This document shows, piece after piece, positions 11,691 through 22,471 of a stretch of DNA of 64,000 nucleotides. This DNA is from Galerina marginata. Taxonomy: Eukaryota > Basidiomycota > Agaricomycetes > Agaricales > Galerinaceae. The DNA lies in contig JAECYW010000011.1 in the NCBI GenBank assembly GCA_023014335.1, forward strand, positions 1,364,001 to 1,428,000, given 5' to 3'. How positions within the stretch are numbered: the first letter of the stretch is position 1; each line of letters begins with the position of its first letter. The position numbers and the translations under genes are program-made. The notes beneath the pieces were generated by a model, which saw only the letters and a list, made by a program, of their open reading frames with translations, was not told the DNA's origin and searched no databases.

Positions 11691-12690
11691 TAACCCGAGC
11701 AAAGTGCCAGCTTTGCTCACATGGATAGCAATTGCAAGTGCACAGCCTAATACAAGGCTTGATAACAGCGATGTCGGCTCACTGAGGTTAATAATATATC
11801 TTATCCTACCTGCAAGCTATACCTTAGAGCGGGATTGGCGTCATGTCAAAGTCGTCAACATCAAGAATTGCTAAGCGCGATCCTGCTCCAAGCAACTTTT
11901 ACGGTGGCATCCTACGGGCTCCAGATCTTAGCTTTAGAATAAAGCGCTCCCTGGATGTGAGTATTCTTGAGAAATTGCCGAAGCTTGGAGAAAGAAGCAA
12001 AACTCAGGCAGTCGACAATCGATGTTGGAGTGAGAGTCGTGGTTGCAATTGGATGTGGCTGTGCGTGGCGCGACCCATATTTAGATTCAGAAGCACCGTG
12101 ACCGACTTCGTTTCGCACCCCGGACATCAACGTTGCATCAACGCTCATCTACAGGCCATGCATCCTTTTTCTCAGGCTGTTGCTTATACTTATGCTATCT
12201 TTTCCTGAACTTGAATATTTTCTGTTATTATCCTTCCTTTTTTCATCCTGTACTGTGTCCAAAGCGGAGTGACATGAACCTTCTTGAGTCGCGTCTTGAT
12301 CTTGACTCGGGAGACATTGTTGGCTCTTGAAAATTCCGACATGCTGCTTCTTGTTTTATTGAAAATCTCCTACATTGTAAAAAGTTGAAGCTGTGTCCTA
12401 AATTTATTCTTGCTCATCTCATATTTTTGGACATAACAAAAGTTCCTCCAGAGCTTCTTATCCCTCGGCAAGCTTATGCATGGGTCCATCAGAATTTTTG
12501 GTAAATATATGCCCCAGAAAAACTTCCAAAGTAACAACTGTCATCCAAAAGCCTATTGATAGCTTCAGTAGCATAACGGACGAGGTGTACTGGTTTGAGA
12601 TCCCCCAATCTGATAAACTGCTTGGAGGTCCGAAAAGTCAGAGCACCATTTCGACGCTGTCAGTACAATGGCCGCGGATTCGAAAGTGAC
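11691..12690 (+). repeat. Diverged ~0.9 kb duplication, copy B
   Basis: Second copy of the 6951-7890 repeat in direct orientation, with many substitutions and small indels. It keeps the hairpin at 11696-11719 (GAGCAAAG..CTTTGCTC). The end of similarity is near the GACGAGGTG..ACTGGTTT block at 12570-12600 and the following CAATGGCCG at 12665. Confidence 0.75.
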
Positions 12691-13530
12691 TGACAAAATC
12701 ACCGCGCAGTTTTCCTTTTGTCTACGCATAACCAGACGTTATTATAGCCCGTGAGGTATTGTTGTCAAGCTTTGAGATGCATAGCCAGCTCTCTGAGTGT
12801 CACACGACAGTAAAAGAAGGTCGGCGTTAGTGGTGACAGCAGGTAGAGAGATAAAAATTAACGTGCCAGTGGACGAAAATATCTCTCTGGAACGAAAATT
12901 GTCAGGTATATAAACTGCATTAAATTTCATTTGACGAGGGCGTCAATAATTCGCCAACTCTTACCCAGAATGCCACATATAGATCAGTGAAAGCAATTTC
13001 TGCTCAAGGTCGTATATTGTCGTCCCAATTACCCAATTGTGTCCGACATCCATTTCGGTTGAGAACGTTTCTCATAGAAATCAAATATCCTGTGTAGAAT
13101 TCACCGAGGAGCATATACTATTGTATTATTTTGACCACATGTTTATTAATTTAGAAAAATTTGCTTGCCGAGGAAGCCGATAAGTTTGGTTTAGATAAAG
13201 CGAATGTTAAAACCCTTGTTTCTCTTGGTTGTTACATTTACATAACATGTAGTCGAAATAATACAGTACTTGGATGACAGCGTTGATCCCGGGCCATATC
13301 ATGATTTTGAAGGGTGGTGGCGATGAATTCCTTGATGTTGATCAACAAGGCATCCTAGGAGGACACGGGTATGACCACCTCCACCTTTCTTGTGATTTTT
13401 CCTCGAGAGAAATTTATAGGATTTTTGAATCCTCCTATAACTCAAATGAAGCGTCGCAAAACTACCAATTCATAAGCGCTATCGATTAGCGCCCACGGTA
13501 ACTGCCGAAATATAGAATGATTATGTAACC
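12691..13530. other. Intergenic, no gene seen
   Basis: About 840 bp of AT-rich sequence upstream of the first PARG-like gene. I see no conserved frame, RNA gene or clear repeat. The last ~200 bp presumably hold the promoter. Confidence 0.5.
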
Positions 13531-14663
13531 ATGGCTGGATCCTCGCCGCAGCCTGCGCCACCAGTCGAACGACATCTTTTGACAACAACGTCACAACACC
13601 TGCTGGGTAAACTGGTATGGATAATCCTCCCCACCACTCTCATCGTCTCCGTCGACAATCTATAGATAATCCTCCGCGAGTCCGGTATCCACCTCAACAA
13701 TCCCATCCAAATTTGCCTCAAGGCAATCCTGCCCACCATGCTCCACAGCCTAGCCGACCATATCCTCAAGCACCCCAACAAGCACCCTCCAGAGATCGCC
13801 AGTCCAGACGTGTATTCCTCCAGAACGTTGCATTAGCAACGGTAGAAGCCATCAACAATGGTATTGTGGATGTGTCCAAGACCCAAAGTCGTACACGGCT
13901 CTTTCTCCCCGACGCTCCCGAACTGGTGAACTGGCGTCAGACGCCACCACAGTCACGCAGACATTCTACTAGGAACCCTGTAAGTAGCGCGGTTCTCTCA
14001 ATGTCTACCACAGAGGGAGCGCACTATCTTCACTCTCTGGATCCAACGAAAAAGATTGGGGTTCTCAACTTCGCCTCCGCTACACATCCTGGGGGCGGTT
14101 TCCTAGAAGGTGCTAAGGCACAGGAAGAATCGATTGCTCGTGCCTCATCGTTATACGTCTCTCTCATTACCGAAACTGCGCGCCCATTCTACGCATTGCA
14201 CGACAAGGATGAGAAGGGCGGTTTCTATTCCCATGCTATGATCTATTCCCCCAATATCCATATCTTCCGCGATGACGCCGGGGGTTGGATAGCACCATTC
14301 GAAGTCGATGTACTGACCAGTCCCGCTGTCAACGCTGGAAAAGCTCGCAAGGTATTTCGTAAAGTCCCGCACGACGAAGTCGAGGCTAGGATTCAAGAAC
14401 ACATGAAAGAGAGGATGGCCAGGATCCTGGCTCTTTTCGAAAAGCAAGGCGCACGGAACCTCGTCCTTGGTAGTTTTGGGACAGGCGTTTTTCGAAACGA
14501 TGTCAAGGCGATGGCCCGGATATGGCGCGATCTCTTGCTGGTGCCCGGCGCCAGATTCGCGATGTCGTTCGACGCAGTTGCTTTCACTATTCCTGATAGT
14601 AACACAAGACATAAATTTGAATCTGTCTTCAACGTTCTGAACCCCATTCCAGTGCAAATTTGA
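13531..14663 (+). CDS. PARG-like macrodomain protein (TIGR02452 / DUF2263)
   Basis: Likely a poly(ADP-ribose) glycohydrolase-type enzyme of the microbial PARG class. Key blocks: VLNFASATHPGGGFLEGAKA, then QEESIARAS, matching the PARG signature of a GGG loop followed by QEE with catalytic glutamates. After these come HAMIYSP, FEVDVLTSPAVNAG and the closing NLVLGSFGTGVF. I place the start at 13531 (context ACCATGG) with a 59-nt intron 13607-13665, giving a Pro/Gln-rich leader (QSHPNLPQ and similar). A start at 13617 would avoid the intron but removes the good start context. The neighbour at 15.4-17.6 kb is a paralogue on the same strand. Substrate and location are not shown by the sequence. Confidence 0.85.
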
Positions 14664-14960
14664 ACCACATTCTATGTTATCCATCGCTACTAGTTAACTT
14701 ATTTCCTGTATACTTAGCCTGTAGAGCTTCTGTAGCTGGAGTCCTTGTACTCGTACCACAATCTTCATATGATATGCCTCTTCATTTTTGTTGTATTAAC
14801 TCACTGTGATCTTTATACACCAGTTGGGTATTCTTGTGTGATGCTCAAGTCCAAACTCTTGACAGTTCCATTAGGCTATTGTTGAGGGGCGACTTGGATT
14901 TGTACAGTAATGTTATCTGTGAAAGGCTTTAAGATAGTTATTACTGTACCGATCAGTACA

Positions 14961-15042
14961 TCGGGTATGGTGTAACGGCTAACATTGCCGCCTCTCATAT
15001 ATGCGATCGCGGCAGCTCGGGGTTCGATTCCCCGTACCCGAA
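14961..15042 (+). tRNA. tRNA-Glu (anticodon CTC) with a 10-nt intron
   Basis: The acceptor arms TCGGGTA (14961-14967) and TACCCGA (15035-15041) pair fully. The T arm CGGGG-TTCGATT-CCCCG is perfect. The anticodon stem is GCCGC (14987-14991) with GCGGC (15009-15013). The loop is CTCTCA plus extra bases; anticodon CTC is at 14994-14996. Removing 14998-15007 restores a 7-nt loop, at the usual intron site after position 37. A TTTTT Pol III stop follows at 15043-15047. Confidence 0.9.
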
Positions 15043-15355
15043 TTTTTGACCTTTTTAACAAACCGTCCTAGAAATGCAACGGAATTGAAGTGCTGATGAG
15101 TCTGTCTCCTGTCTCCTGATTGCCATCATGGCTGTCAAAATGGCGCCTAATTGGTACAGAGACCTTCAAGTTCTAGCGCCTGCATCCTCCTTTCATCGGC
15201 CCATCACGATCCTTTAACTCTGTATTCGTTTTTACGTGTATCAAGCACCCTTGTACATCGTCAGGTGGCAGGCTCTCGTCGCTACAGCGTTAAAGTGATC
15301 AGCAAGAAGTCCCAGCGGTCGCCGTTCAAATCCTCTAGCGAAATTGGCTTGTCGA

Positions 15356-17599
15356 TGTCGTCGTGCGTTCTTCCTTTGTTCCTGCAGACTTTATCCTAAG
15401 AGTATACCAGACCTCTGCCTTCTGAGCCCGCTCATCCCCTGGACGCAGTCGATCCGGTACCTCCAGGCAGCTGGCCAGATCAACCCGCGTCGCAAGCAGA
15501 GGATGTCCCGACAACTGAGCCCAAACCCCCAAACGACCGTGGCACTGGTCGCCCACATCGCGGGCGTTATCGGCCACGCAATCCGAACTATCGTCTCTCG
15601 CGGGACGAGTTGCGAGACTTTGCAGCTCTAACACTGACGAGACTCGATGAAGGGGCATACACGCCTCCCCATACCGAAGAGCCTTACGACCTTGCTGCGA
15701 AGATCGATTACTCGAACGAAAACACGGGATATTATGCACCTGATGACATCGATCTCGAGAATTGGACCACGGCAGATTTGGGATTGCCCGTAGATCCAGA
15801 GTCAGAGAAGAAGACGAATATCCTGATTAGAGAGTATTCTACACTGATCGGGGCAAGGAGACTGCGTAATTTGGTCGACCTGCTCCCCGAAACGGAGAAC
15901 AAGACTGTTGGTGTACTGAATTTTGCTTCGGCCAAGAAACCTGGAGGTGGCTTCATTAATGGGGCCCAGGCTCAGGTTCGTTGTGACGTTTCTTCCGCGA
16001 ATTCGTCTCTGACGATCAGTGGATCTGCAGGAGGAATCGATAGCACGCGCATCTACCCTCTATCCATCCCTCATATCGCCAGTTGGAGTGCAATTTTACG
16101 CCCACTACGTCGAGGAGCCCAATAACGCGTACTACACTCATGCCATGATCTATTCACCTTCTATTGTACTATTCCGAAACGATATCGGCCATTGGATGAA
16201 GCCCATCGAAGTGGATGTGTTGACCTCTGCTGCTGTGAACGCGGGAGAAGTCAGAGACCAAGTTCGTCAAGAAGAAGAAATGCGTCTCCTGCGAGAAAGA
16301 ATCAAGGAAGCGGAAGAGAAAAGGAGAAGAAAAAGAGAGAGAAGAAGGGAGTTAGAGGCAGAATCAAGGAAGGTGGAGGAAGAAGAAGCAAAACAACTCG
16401 AACGAGCTCTTGAGGAGAGTCTGAAGGATGGGACGGAGTCGACTGAACCTGCCAATGACACTGCAAAATCTGCTTCCACTGATGAAACCGAGCTTGCGAG
16501 GCCCGCCAGTCCAGCGGCTTTGAAACACGAAAAAGAGGTTACAGTTCAGGGAACAGCAAGTGACGTTCCAAAAGACGAGAAGCTTTCACCAGAAATCCCT
16601 ACCGACACCCAGGAAACCGAGTCGACTGTTGAAACGACTACGATTGATGCTCCAGTTGATAGCAATTCATCAGACACCTGGTCTACAGACACTCAAGATG
16701 CCGAGTCAATTGTCCAAACGCCGACAAATGAAGCTTCGGAAGAGAGCAAATTGCTGTTAGAAACCTCTGCCGACACACGAGAAACTGAGGCCACACCACC
16801 TCCATTCCCTGACGGGGCTTTAGACTCCGAAGGAACGTTCATCCAGCTCCCTCCTCCTGAACCCGAAGCACAAACAGAAGCGCAACCAGATCCATCCGAA
16901 CCCGCACCAGACCCTTTTTACCTCGCCGAGGTCCAAATCGACGTGCAGATGTACGAGCGCATCGGGCGCCTGCTCTACCTCTTCCACAAACGCGGCGCGC
17001 GGCACCTCGTGCTGGGCTCCTTCGGCACGGGCGTGTTCCAGAACCGCATCGAGCTCGTTGCGGGCATCTTCTACGACCTGCTCGCGAAGCCGGACGCGCG
17101 GTTCAAAGACGCCTTTGATACGGTTGTGTTTGCTATTCTTGGGGGGTGGACGGTGAAGGTGTTTAGGGATGTATTTGGGGATGCGGCGGTTGAGAGGCTT
17201 GAGGGTGAGGATGAGGTGGATGAGGAAGGCAGTGAGGTTGAGGGTATGAAGGATGTTGAAGACGAGGGCGAGGGCGAGCTTGATGGAAGCGGAGATGGAC
17301 GGGTGGAGGGAACGAAGGAGGCGGAGGAGACATCTGTGGAGGTGCAGATGGAAGGGAATGAGTCTGTAGAGGTACAGACGGAGGCAGAAGGGACGGAGGG
17401 CAATGCGGAGGAGATACCTTCGCTGGAGCTGACGCACGAAATTGGGCAACCTATCACCGAGTCCGACGACGTGGAGATGATTGACTTGACCGAGAAGCCG
17501 GTCGTCGACCCCCAACCATATAAGGCTGAACCCATACCTTCGCAAAACGAGCAAAGTCCACCAAGTGTCCACGAACCACAAGTACAATCCCAGGCATAG
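15356..17599 (+). CDS. PARG-like macrodomain protein with a large UIM-bearing insert and an SIM-like motif
   Basis: The macrodomain begins after a Pro/Arg-rich leader. VGVLNFASAKKPGGGFINGA and QAQ precede a 55-nt intron (15976-16030) that splits the catalytic QEE signature; the next exon opens EESIARAS. The domain continues to IEVDVLTSAAVNAG (to ~16246). It is then interrupted by about 220 residues: a charged coiled-coil region, a UIM-like helix (EEEEAKQLERALEESLKD, ~16374-16430) and a Ser/Thr/Glu-rich linker. It resumes at RGARHLVLGSFGTGVFQN. The C-terminus is acidic and contains DDVEMIDLTEK, which resembles a SUMO-interacting motif. The start near 15356 needs a weak 41-nt intron and is uncertain; the frame is certain from ~15400. 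A role in ADP-ribose signalling with ubiquitin/SUMO recognition is inferred. Confidence 0.8.
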
Positions 17600-18372
17600 T
17601 TCTCTTCTGTAAATATCTACTCTCCGTCGACAGTCGCTGGCCCTTCCAACCCACATCTCGCGCATGTATAACACATCCCTGATCTCCCCTGGTCTTAGAA
17701 CCATATGTCAGTCTTTGCTGTCTTCACAAACTCGTAGACGATTGCTTTTAGTAACATGATTTCATTGCCGATTCTGCCTTGTCTGCCACCTATGACTGAG
17801 CGAAGGAATTTCTAAGCCCGAATATGCACCTGACGTGCACCCGTTTTCTTGCGACATGGACTGGCAACCACACTTTACGCTAAGGTCTCCGACTGCAGCG
17901 CATATTTATGATGTTTGAGAATTCTTTCAACCAATCATAACAAGCGAACCTTGCGAAGGTTCATCGATGTTCATCTGCTGACGCAGTTAGTGGGCGACAT
18001 TATCCCACCGGAGGGACCTTCCAGGAGAAAGGCGCAGGCATCTCAGGCTCCTTACCATGCCCAGTAAATTCTTTCGAAGCTATCACGAAGTTGAGGTTAT
18101 CTATCGGTGGAATACAATATCAGTTACAACACCAGAAGTATAAACCTGAAATATTATTGCTCTTACAGGAAGTAATGCAATGTCACTTTGAACATTGAGT
18201 ACGACCGTCTTTTCACTCAAAGTATGAGACAGCTCCAATTCTCAAAGAAGTCGGTAAATTCTCTAGATGTCCAGTACAATTTCCAAAGTAAACGAGGGTA
18301 TATGTAACTTCTGTCGTTTAGGCAAGGGAACAAAAAGAGAGTCTTTCGACGTCCTTTCTGAGGATAAAAAGG
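17600..18372. other. Intergenic between convergent genes
   Basis: About 770 bp between the ends of the second PARG gene and the BTB gene. No coding frame or RNA gene seen; it should hold both 3' ends. Confidence 0.5.
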
Positions 18373-19566
18373 CTACGGCCAAGAGGACAACTCTATCCCA
18401 AACCAAACCGGTAACTTATGCCACATCTCGTCCCTCGCAGCGTCCACGGACGCCGTAAACTCCAACCGACAGGACTCGCATGCCCGATGAAGCAGCGTTA
18501 GTCTCCCGTTCGTCGAATCCGTCCTAGTTTGCATCAAATCCGCGTCCATGATCGCGAAAAGCGGGTCTGAGCTGCGGTGGAACACTACCCCGTTTACATC
18601 ACGCAGGATCTCGAACGTGGTCGCCTCGAAGGTCGCCTGGCAGATACGCTTCCGGAAGGGATCCGGGTCGTTCCTGTGCACGCAGTTGGCGGATGCCTCG
18701 CGGCCCTCGAGGTCGTTGACGACGAAGGTAGAGAGGAAGCGCGAGGCGTGCTCCCGTCCGCGCAGGGCGTTCATCAGGTCTTCGTCTGATAGTTTGTGGA
18801 AGTCGGCTTGGTCGAAGCGGCCGGGGGGCAGGTAGCCCGTTGCGATTTCGCTCGCGGCGCAGCGTGAGAGGTCGTAGAAGGCCGAGGGAAGAAGCTCTGT
18901 TGCGCCTGTCTCTTTCGCTAGGTTGATGACGAGTCTGCGACAGAAAAAATTATCAAAAGGAAGGAACAAAACAAGTCTGGGAATGATTAGCGTACATCGG
19001 ATGTGGGTACACAGAACGGGGCGTGTACACCCCCGTGCCGTCGGTAGCATCTGCCTCTCTGAACTCCCAAGCTGAGAGGTTCTTGGGCCAGATCGTCATC
19101 ATCCCACGGAGGACATCTTTTCGGATGTGTTCGACGCCGTACTTGGTCGACAACCTTAGGAGAGCCGAGACGATTTCGAAATCTTGATTGTCGTGCTTCA
19201 CTCCAGAACTAATGAGAAATTAAAGTCAGTGAGGAATCTCAAATACGAATGAACCACTACCTACACGCCGTCGTATAATGCCACGAGGAAATGACAGAGG
19301 TCCTTTGGTTGGTCGTCAAGTTCTAGAACCAGGTTTCCGTCGAGGATGCGAATGTTTCTGTCTTGAGCATCGAGGGCGTTTAAAGCTTCAGACAAAGGGA
19401 TTGAGTGTCGACAAAGCAGACCCTGGTGGACTTTGAAGTAGAAGTCACCAGCCACTAAGGTAATATTGCCGTCACTAAACCATAAATCGGGGTGGCGTAT
19501 GGGCTGAGCGGTTGGGTCGGTTTTGGCAGGGTTCTTGGCGTATCGGTTTGTGCTGAAGTCGTCCAT
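18373..19566 (-). CDS. BTB/POZ domain protein
   Basis: Three exons. The first (19566 to about 19265) holds the BTB fold start: HPDLWFSDGNITLVAGDFYF, then KVHQGLLCRHSIPLSEAL, as in the many BTB proteins of Agaricomycetes. Exon two starts SGVKHDNQDFEIVSALLRLS and exon three, ending at the stop at 18373, starts LVINLAKETGATELLPSAF. Both joins keep phase (GGC GT|T TCT; CCG AT|A CTC). No other domain such as MATH or Kelch is visible. BTB proteins often act as dimers or as Cullin-3 adaptors, but this large fungal group is uncharacterised. Divergent from the gene at 20082. Confidence 0.85.
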
Positions 19567-20081
19567 GGGTAATTTAAGAGGAGTTCAACAGACTGGAACC
19601 TCGGCTGGGCCAGGTTCATATATCGCCATGGGCTGACAGAAAATAGGTTGCATGCCTGACGGTCAAGCATTTCAAAAAGTCCTGAGCAAGAAGCGTTATT
19701 AGACGAGTTCTTCGCGATGATTTATAAAGCAATAATTACATAGTTCCTTGGACAATTCGTGTCTAAGCCAAGCAACCTCTTTCATGAAGTTGTGCTCCAG
19801 TGTTGAGATAGGAGCTCGCATTGCAGCTATTTCAGCCCTCAAAGGCAAAAAATCGACATTTTCCTATGAAAAGTTCGCCATATTGTTGCTGGAGGGTTTT
19901 GGTTTGAAGATACGGAGGTGGATATGATGCAGAAAGAGAACAAGATCGCCGGTCCTGGGCGGTGATAAAGGCCGAGTTTCGTGAGAAATAACGCGTCGCT
20001 TTTTTTGCTCCTCAACCAAGTACACCTCACAAGCCCAACTTTTTTTCTAAACCAGCACCAACACCAACACCGACACAAAAG

Positions 20082-22107
20082 ATGCCTGAACCAGTCATCC
20101 AACGAATTGTTCCCGGTGCTCCTCCCCCGACCCCTCTGTCCAAAACACAAAAGAAAAAGCGAAAGGCCAAGGGGAAATCCGACAACGATGACACTCCTGC
20201 TACTCCAACCACCGCTGCCACCCCTCTTGTCGAAAAAATTGCTGAAACTCCTGAAGTCAGGGAGAGCTCTCTGGCTCCAGAGCAGGTTAATCGATCCGAG
20301 TCCCAGGCCACCCCACTTCCGGAGGAAGACTTCTTGTTAAAACCGAGTCCAATTGTCGACCTGGTGCACAAACGCCTCAAGGCAACAACGAAGAAGATTG
20401 TGAGTTTCTGTGCTGTCGTCTCATTTACGCAGTTGCTGACGTGTCTTTTTTGTGCACAGTCACGGATAACAATCTACGCAGCTACTGATTCTGAAAAACT
20501 GAATGACGACCAAAAGCGCACCTTGAAGACTCTGCCAACACTGGAAGCAGTCCAGAAAGAGCTCGGCGAGGTCAAAAAGGCAATCGAGGTGAGTTTGAAC
20601 GCCAGGTTACATTTCTGTGTGCTAACTCTTGTCAAGGTCCATGAAGCTGAACTGGTTCAAGAGTTGACCGCTAAGCGCCATGAAGCCGACAAGGCCGAAA
20701 AGGCACGGATTGCTGACGCTGTCTCCTCCGCTGAAGTCAGTTTACAAGATGTTATTGTTATCACGGTATTGATATTATCATTTTAGGCCTCCCTCGTTTC
20801 AAAAACAAACGGTGTCCTTGACCTTCTCCGCCTTCGGTCATCACTGGCTTCTGGTCTTGTGGACATTTCCAGCAATGTCGAAGCAGTTGAAATTGCTGCT
20901 CTGATTTCTGTGGCTGATGCCCTTGTTAGTGAAGACGAAGAACGGAAGCAAGCAACGGTCAAGAGCTTGTTATTCGGTCAAGATGTCGATGGCATTTCTT
21001 GTCAGTTGAATGTCTCAACGCAATTCGCAGAGCCTTCTTAATATATTTTATTTTATAGCGTCACGGTTATTGGAAATATCCCACCTTGCTTTCAATTCTC
21101 CTCGTGCACCTACTCCTCCGGCCGCGGAAGAGGAGGAAGCCGAGGAGGAGGAGCATCCCACCCTCGCAGAGTCGGCTACCACTGATTTCGAGTCGGTGGC
21201 TGGTGCGGTACCCCCATCGGCCGGAGCAAACACTCTTCATTTCATGCAAGCCAGCGAACTCGAGACTCCTTCGTTTGAGGAGGGCGTCGAATTCATTGAA
21301 AAGGCCGATGCTGCAGGCCACGAAGAACCCGCCGCCAATGGTCATGCCGCTGAAGAGCCGGTTCCTGCTCATGCAGATGTATGTTAATCGTTGTGCTCCA
21401 CACTGAGAAGCCACTGATCCCTTTTTAGGTAACGAATGGTCCTATCGACTGGGCTGCTGACGATGAGGGTGGCCTGCCGTCCATCGCCGGCCTCCAGGCC
21501 GAATTTGGCACATCTGGCTCAGTCACACCCGCCATTCAAGAAGAGGCCGCTGCCGCTGCTCCCGAAGTCAACGGACACGTCGAAGGCGAGACTGAGCAGC
21601 CTGAGGATGACGGTTTCACCCAAGCTAGAGGACGTGGCGGTCGTGGCGGTCGTGGTGGCCACAGGGGAGGCGACCGTGGTGGGCACCGTGGTGGCGAGCG
21701 TGGTGGGTACCGTGGCGGTGACCGCGGTGGATTCAGGGGTGGTGACCGTGGTGGATATCGTGGTGGTGAGGGACGTGGTGGCCACAGAGGTGGTGACCGC
21801 GGTGGCTTCAGGGGAGGCGATCGTGGTGGATTCCGTGGCGGCGAGCGCGGAGGGTTCAGAGGCGGCGAACGTGGTGGTTCGTAATATTTGCAACATCTTT
21901 TATTTTACTTTTTACTGATATCTTTTGTTTAGGTTTCTCCGGTCGTGGAAGTGGAGGTGAATGGCGAGGCGAAGGTCGAGGTGGAAGGGGCCGTGGACGA
22001 GGAGGCGATCGGGGAGGTTAGTCATTCAACTTTTTTCTTTATTTACTTACAAACTGTGCTCCGTTCTGACTAGGCGCACCAGCTACTCCCACCACCCCCG
22101 CTGCATG
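20082..22107 (+). CDS. Caprin-like RGG-repeat RNA-binding protein
   Basis: Eight exons with phase-consistent joins: 20082-20399, 20460-20588, 20637-20735, 20787-21000, 21059-21378, 21429-21876, 21933-22016, 22074-22107. The N-terminus is basic and Pro/Thr-rich. A coiled-coil region (YAATDSEKLNDDQKRTLKTL, then EAVQKELGEVKKAIEVHEAE) resembles the HR1 region of caprin proteins, which bind RNA in stress granules. An acidic linker contains NGPIDWAADDEGGLPSIAGL. The C-terminus is a long run of RGG boxes (GGHRGG, GGYRGG, GGFRGG). The stop follows a short PATPTTPAA tail. Cytoplasmic mRNA binding is inferred; the caprin link rests on remembered similarity and should be tested. Confidence 0.75.
21633..21876 (+). 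repeat. In-gene tandem repeat coding RGG boxes
   Basis: Imperfect repeats of 12-24 bp built on CGTGGTGG(C/A) units code for G-G-x-R-G-G-(D/E) blocks. The unit varies at the aromatic/His position (H, Y, F). Such repeats can change length by slippage. Confidence 0.8.
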
Positions 22108-22471
22108 ATCGGGTATCAATTACTACTCTCCAGGTGTCTGACACCTCAAAATTCCCCACTGGTGCTTGGTGGTGAAATCGCAGTATTATCTATAGTTTAG
22201 TTGCTTACTCCACTCATTCGTTTTTATTCCGTGCTTTTACCCTCACCCGCTCTGTAAGACCTACTAATCTATGATGTACCTGTGTACCTTCGCTGTTGGT
22301 ACTTTGCTGTCGCTGAATACTTTAATCATTATTGCTTTTCTGATTGATTTTTTACCTCCGTGTGATGCTTATCTGATAAGGCAACCGAGGCTACTGATGC
22401 GGACCGAGTCGGGCTCAACGTTCAACATTGCTCTTCGGCCCTACCTTTAACCTCTGAGTATCCTCAGAACG

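Noticed and set aside
13982..14015. GTAAGT..ACAG intron candidate in the first PARG gene
   Set aside because: 34 nt is too short and removal breaks the reading frame.
16820..17704. 294-codon minus-strand frame
   Set aside because: Antisense shadow of the acidic part of the second PARG gene.
21519..21896. Minus-strand Thr/Ala/Ser-rich frame
   Set aside because: It is the antisense shadow of the RGG repeats.
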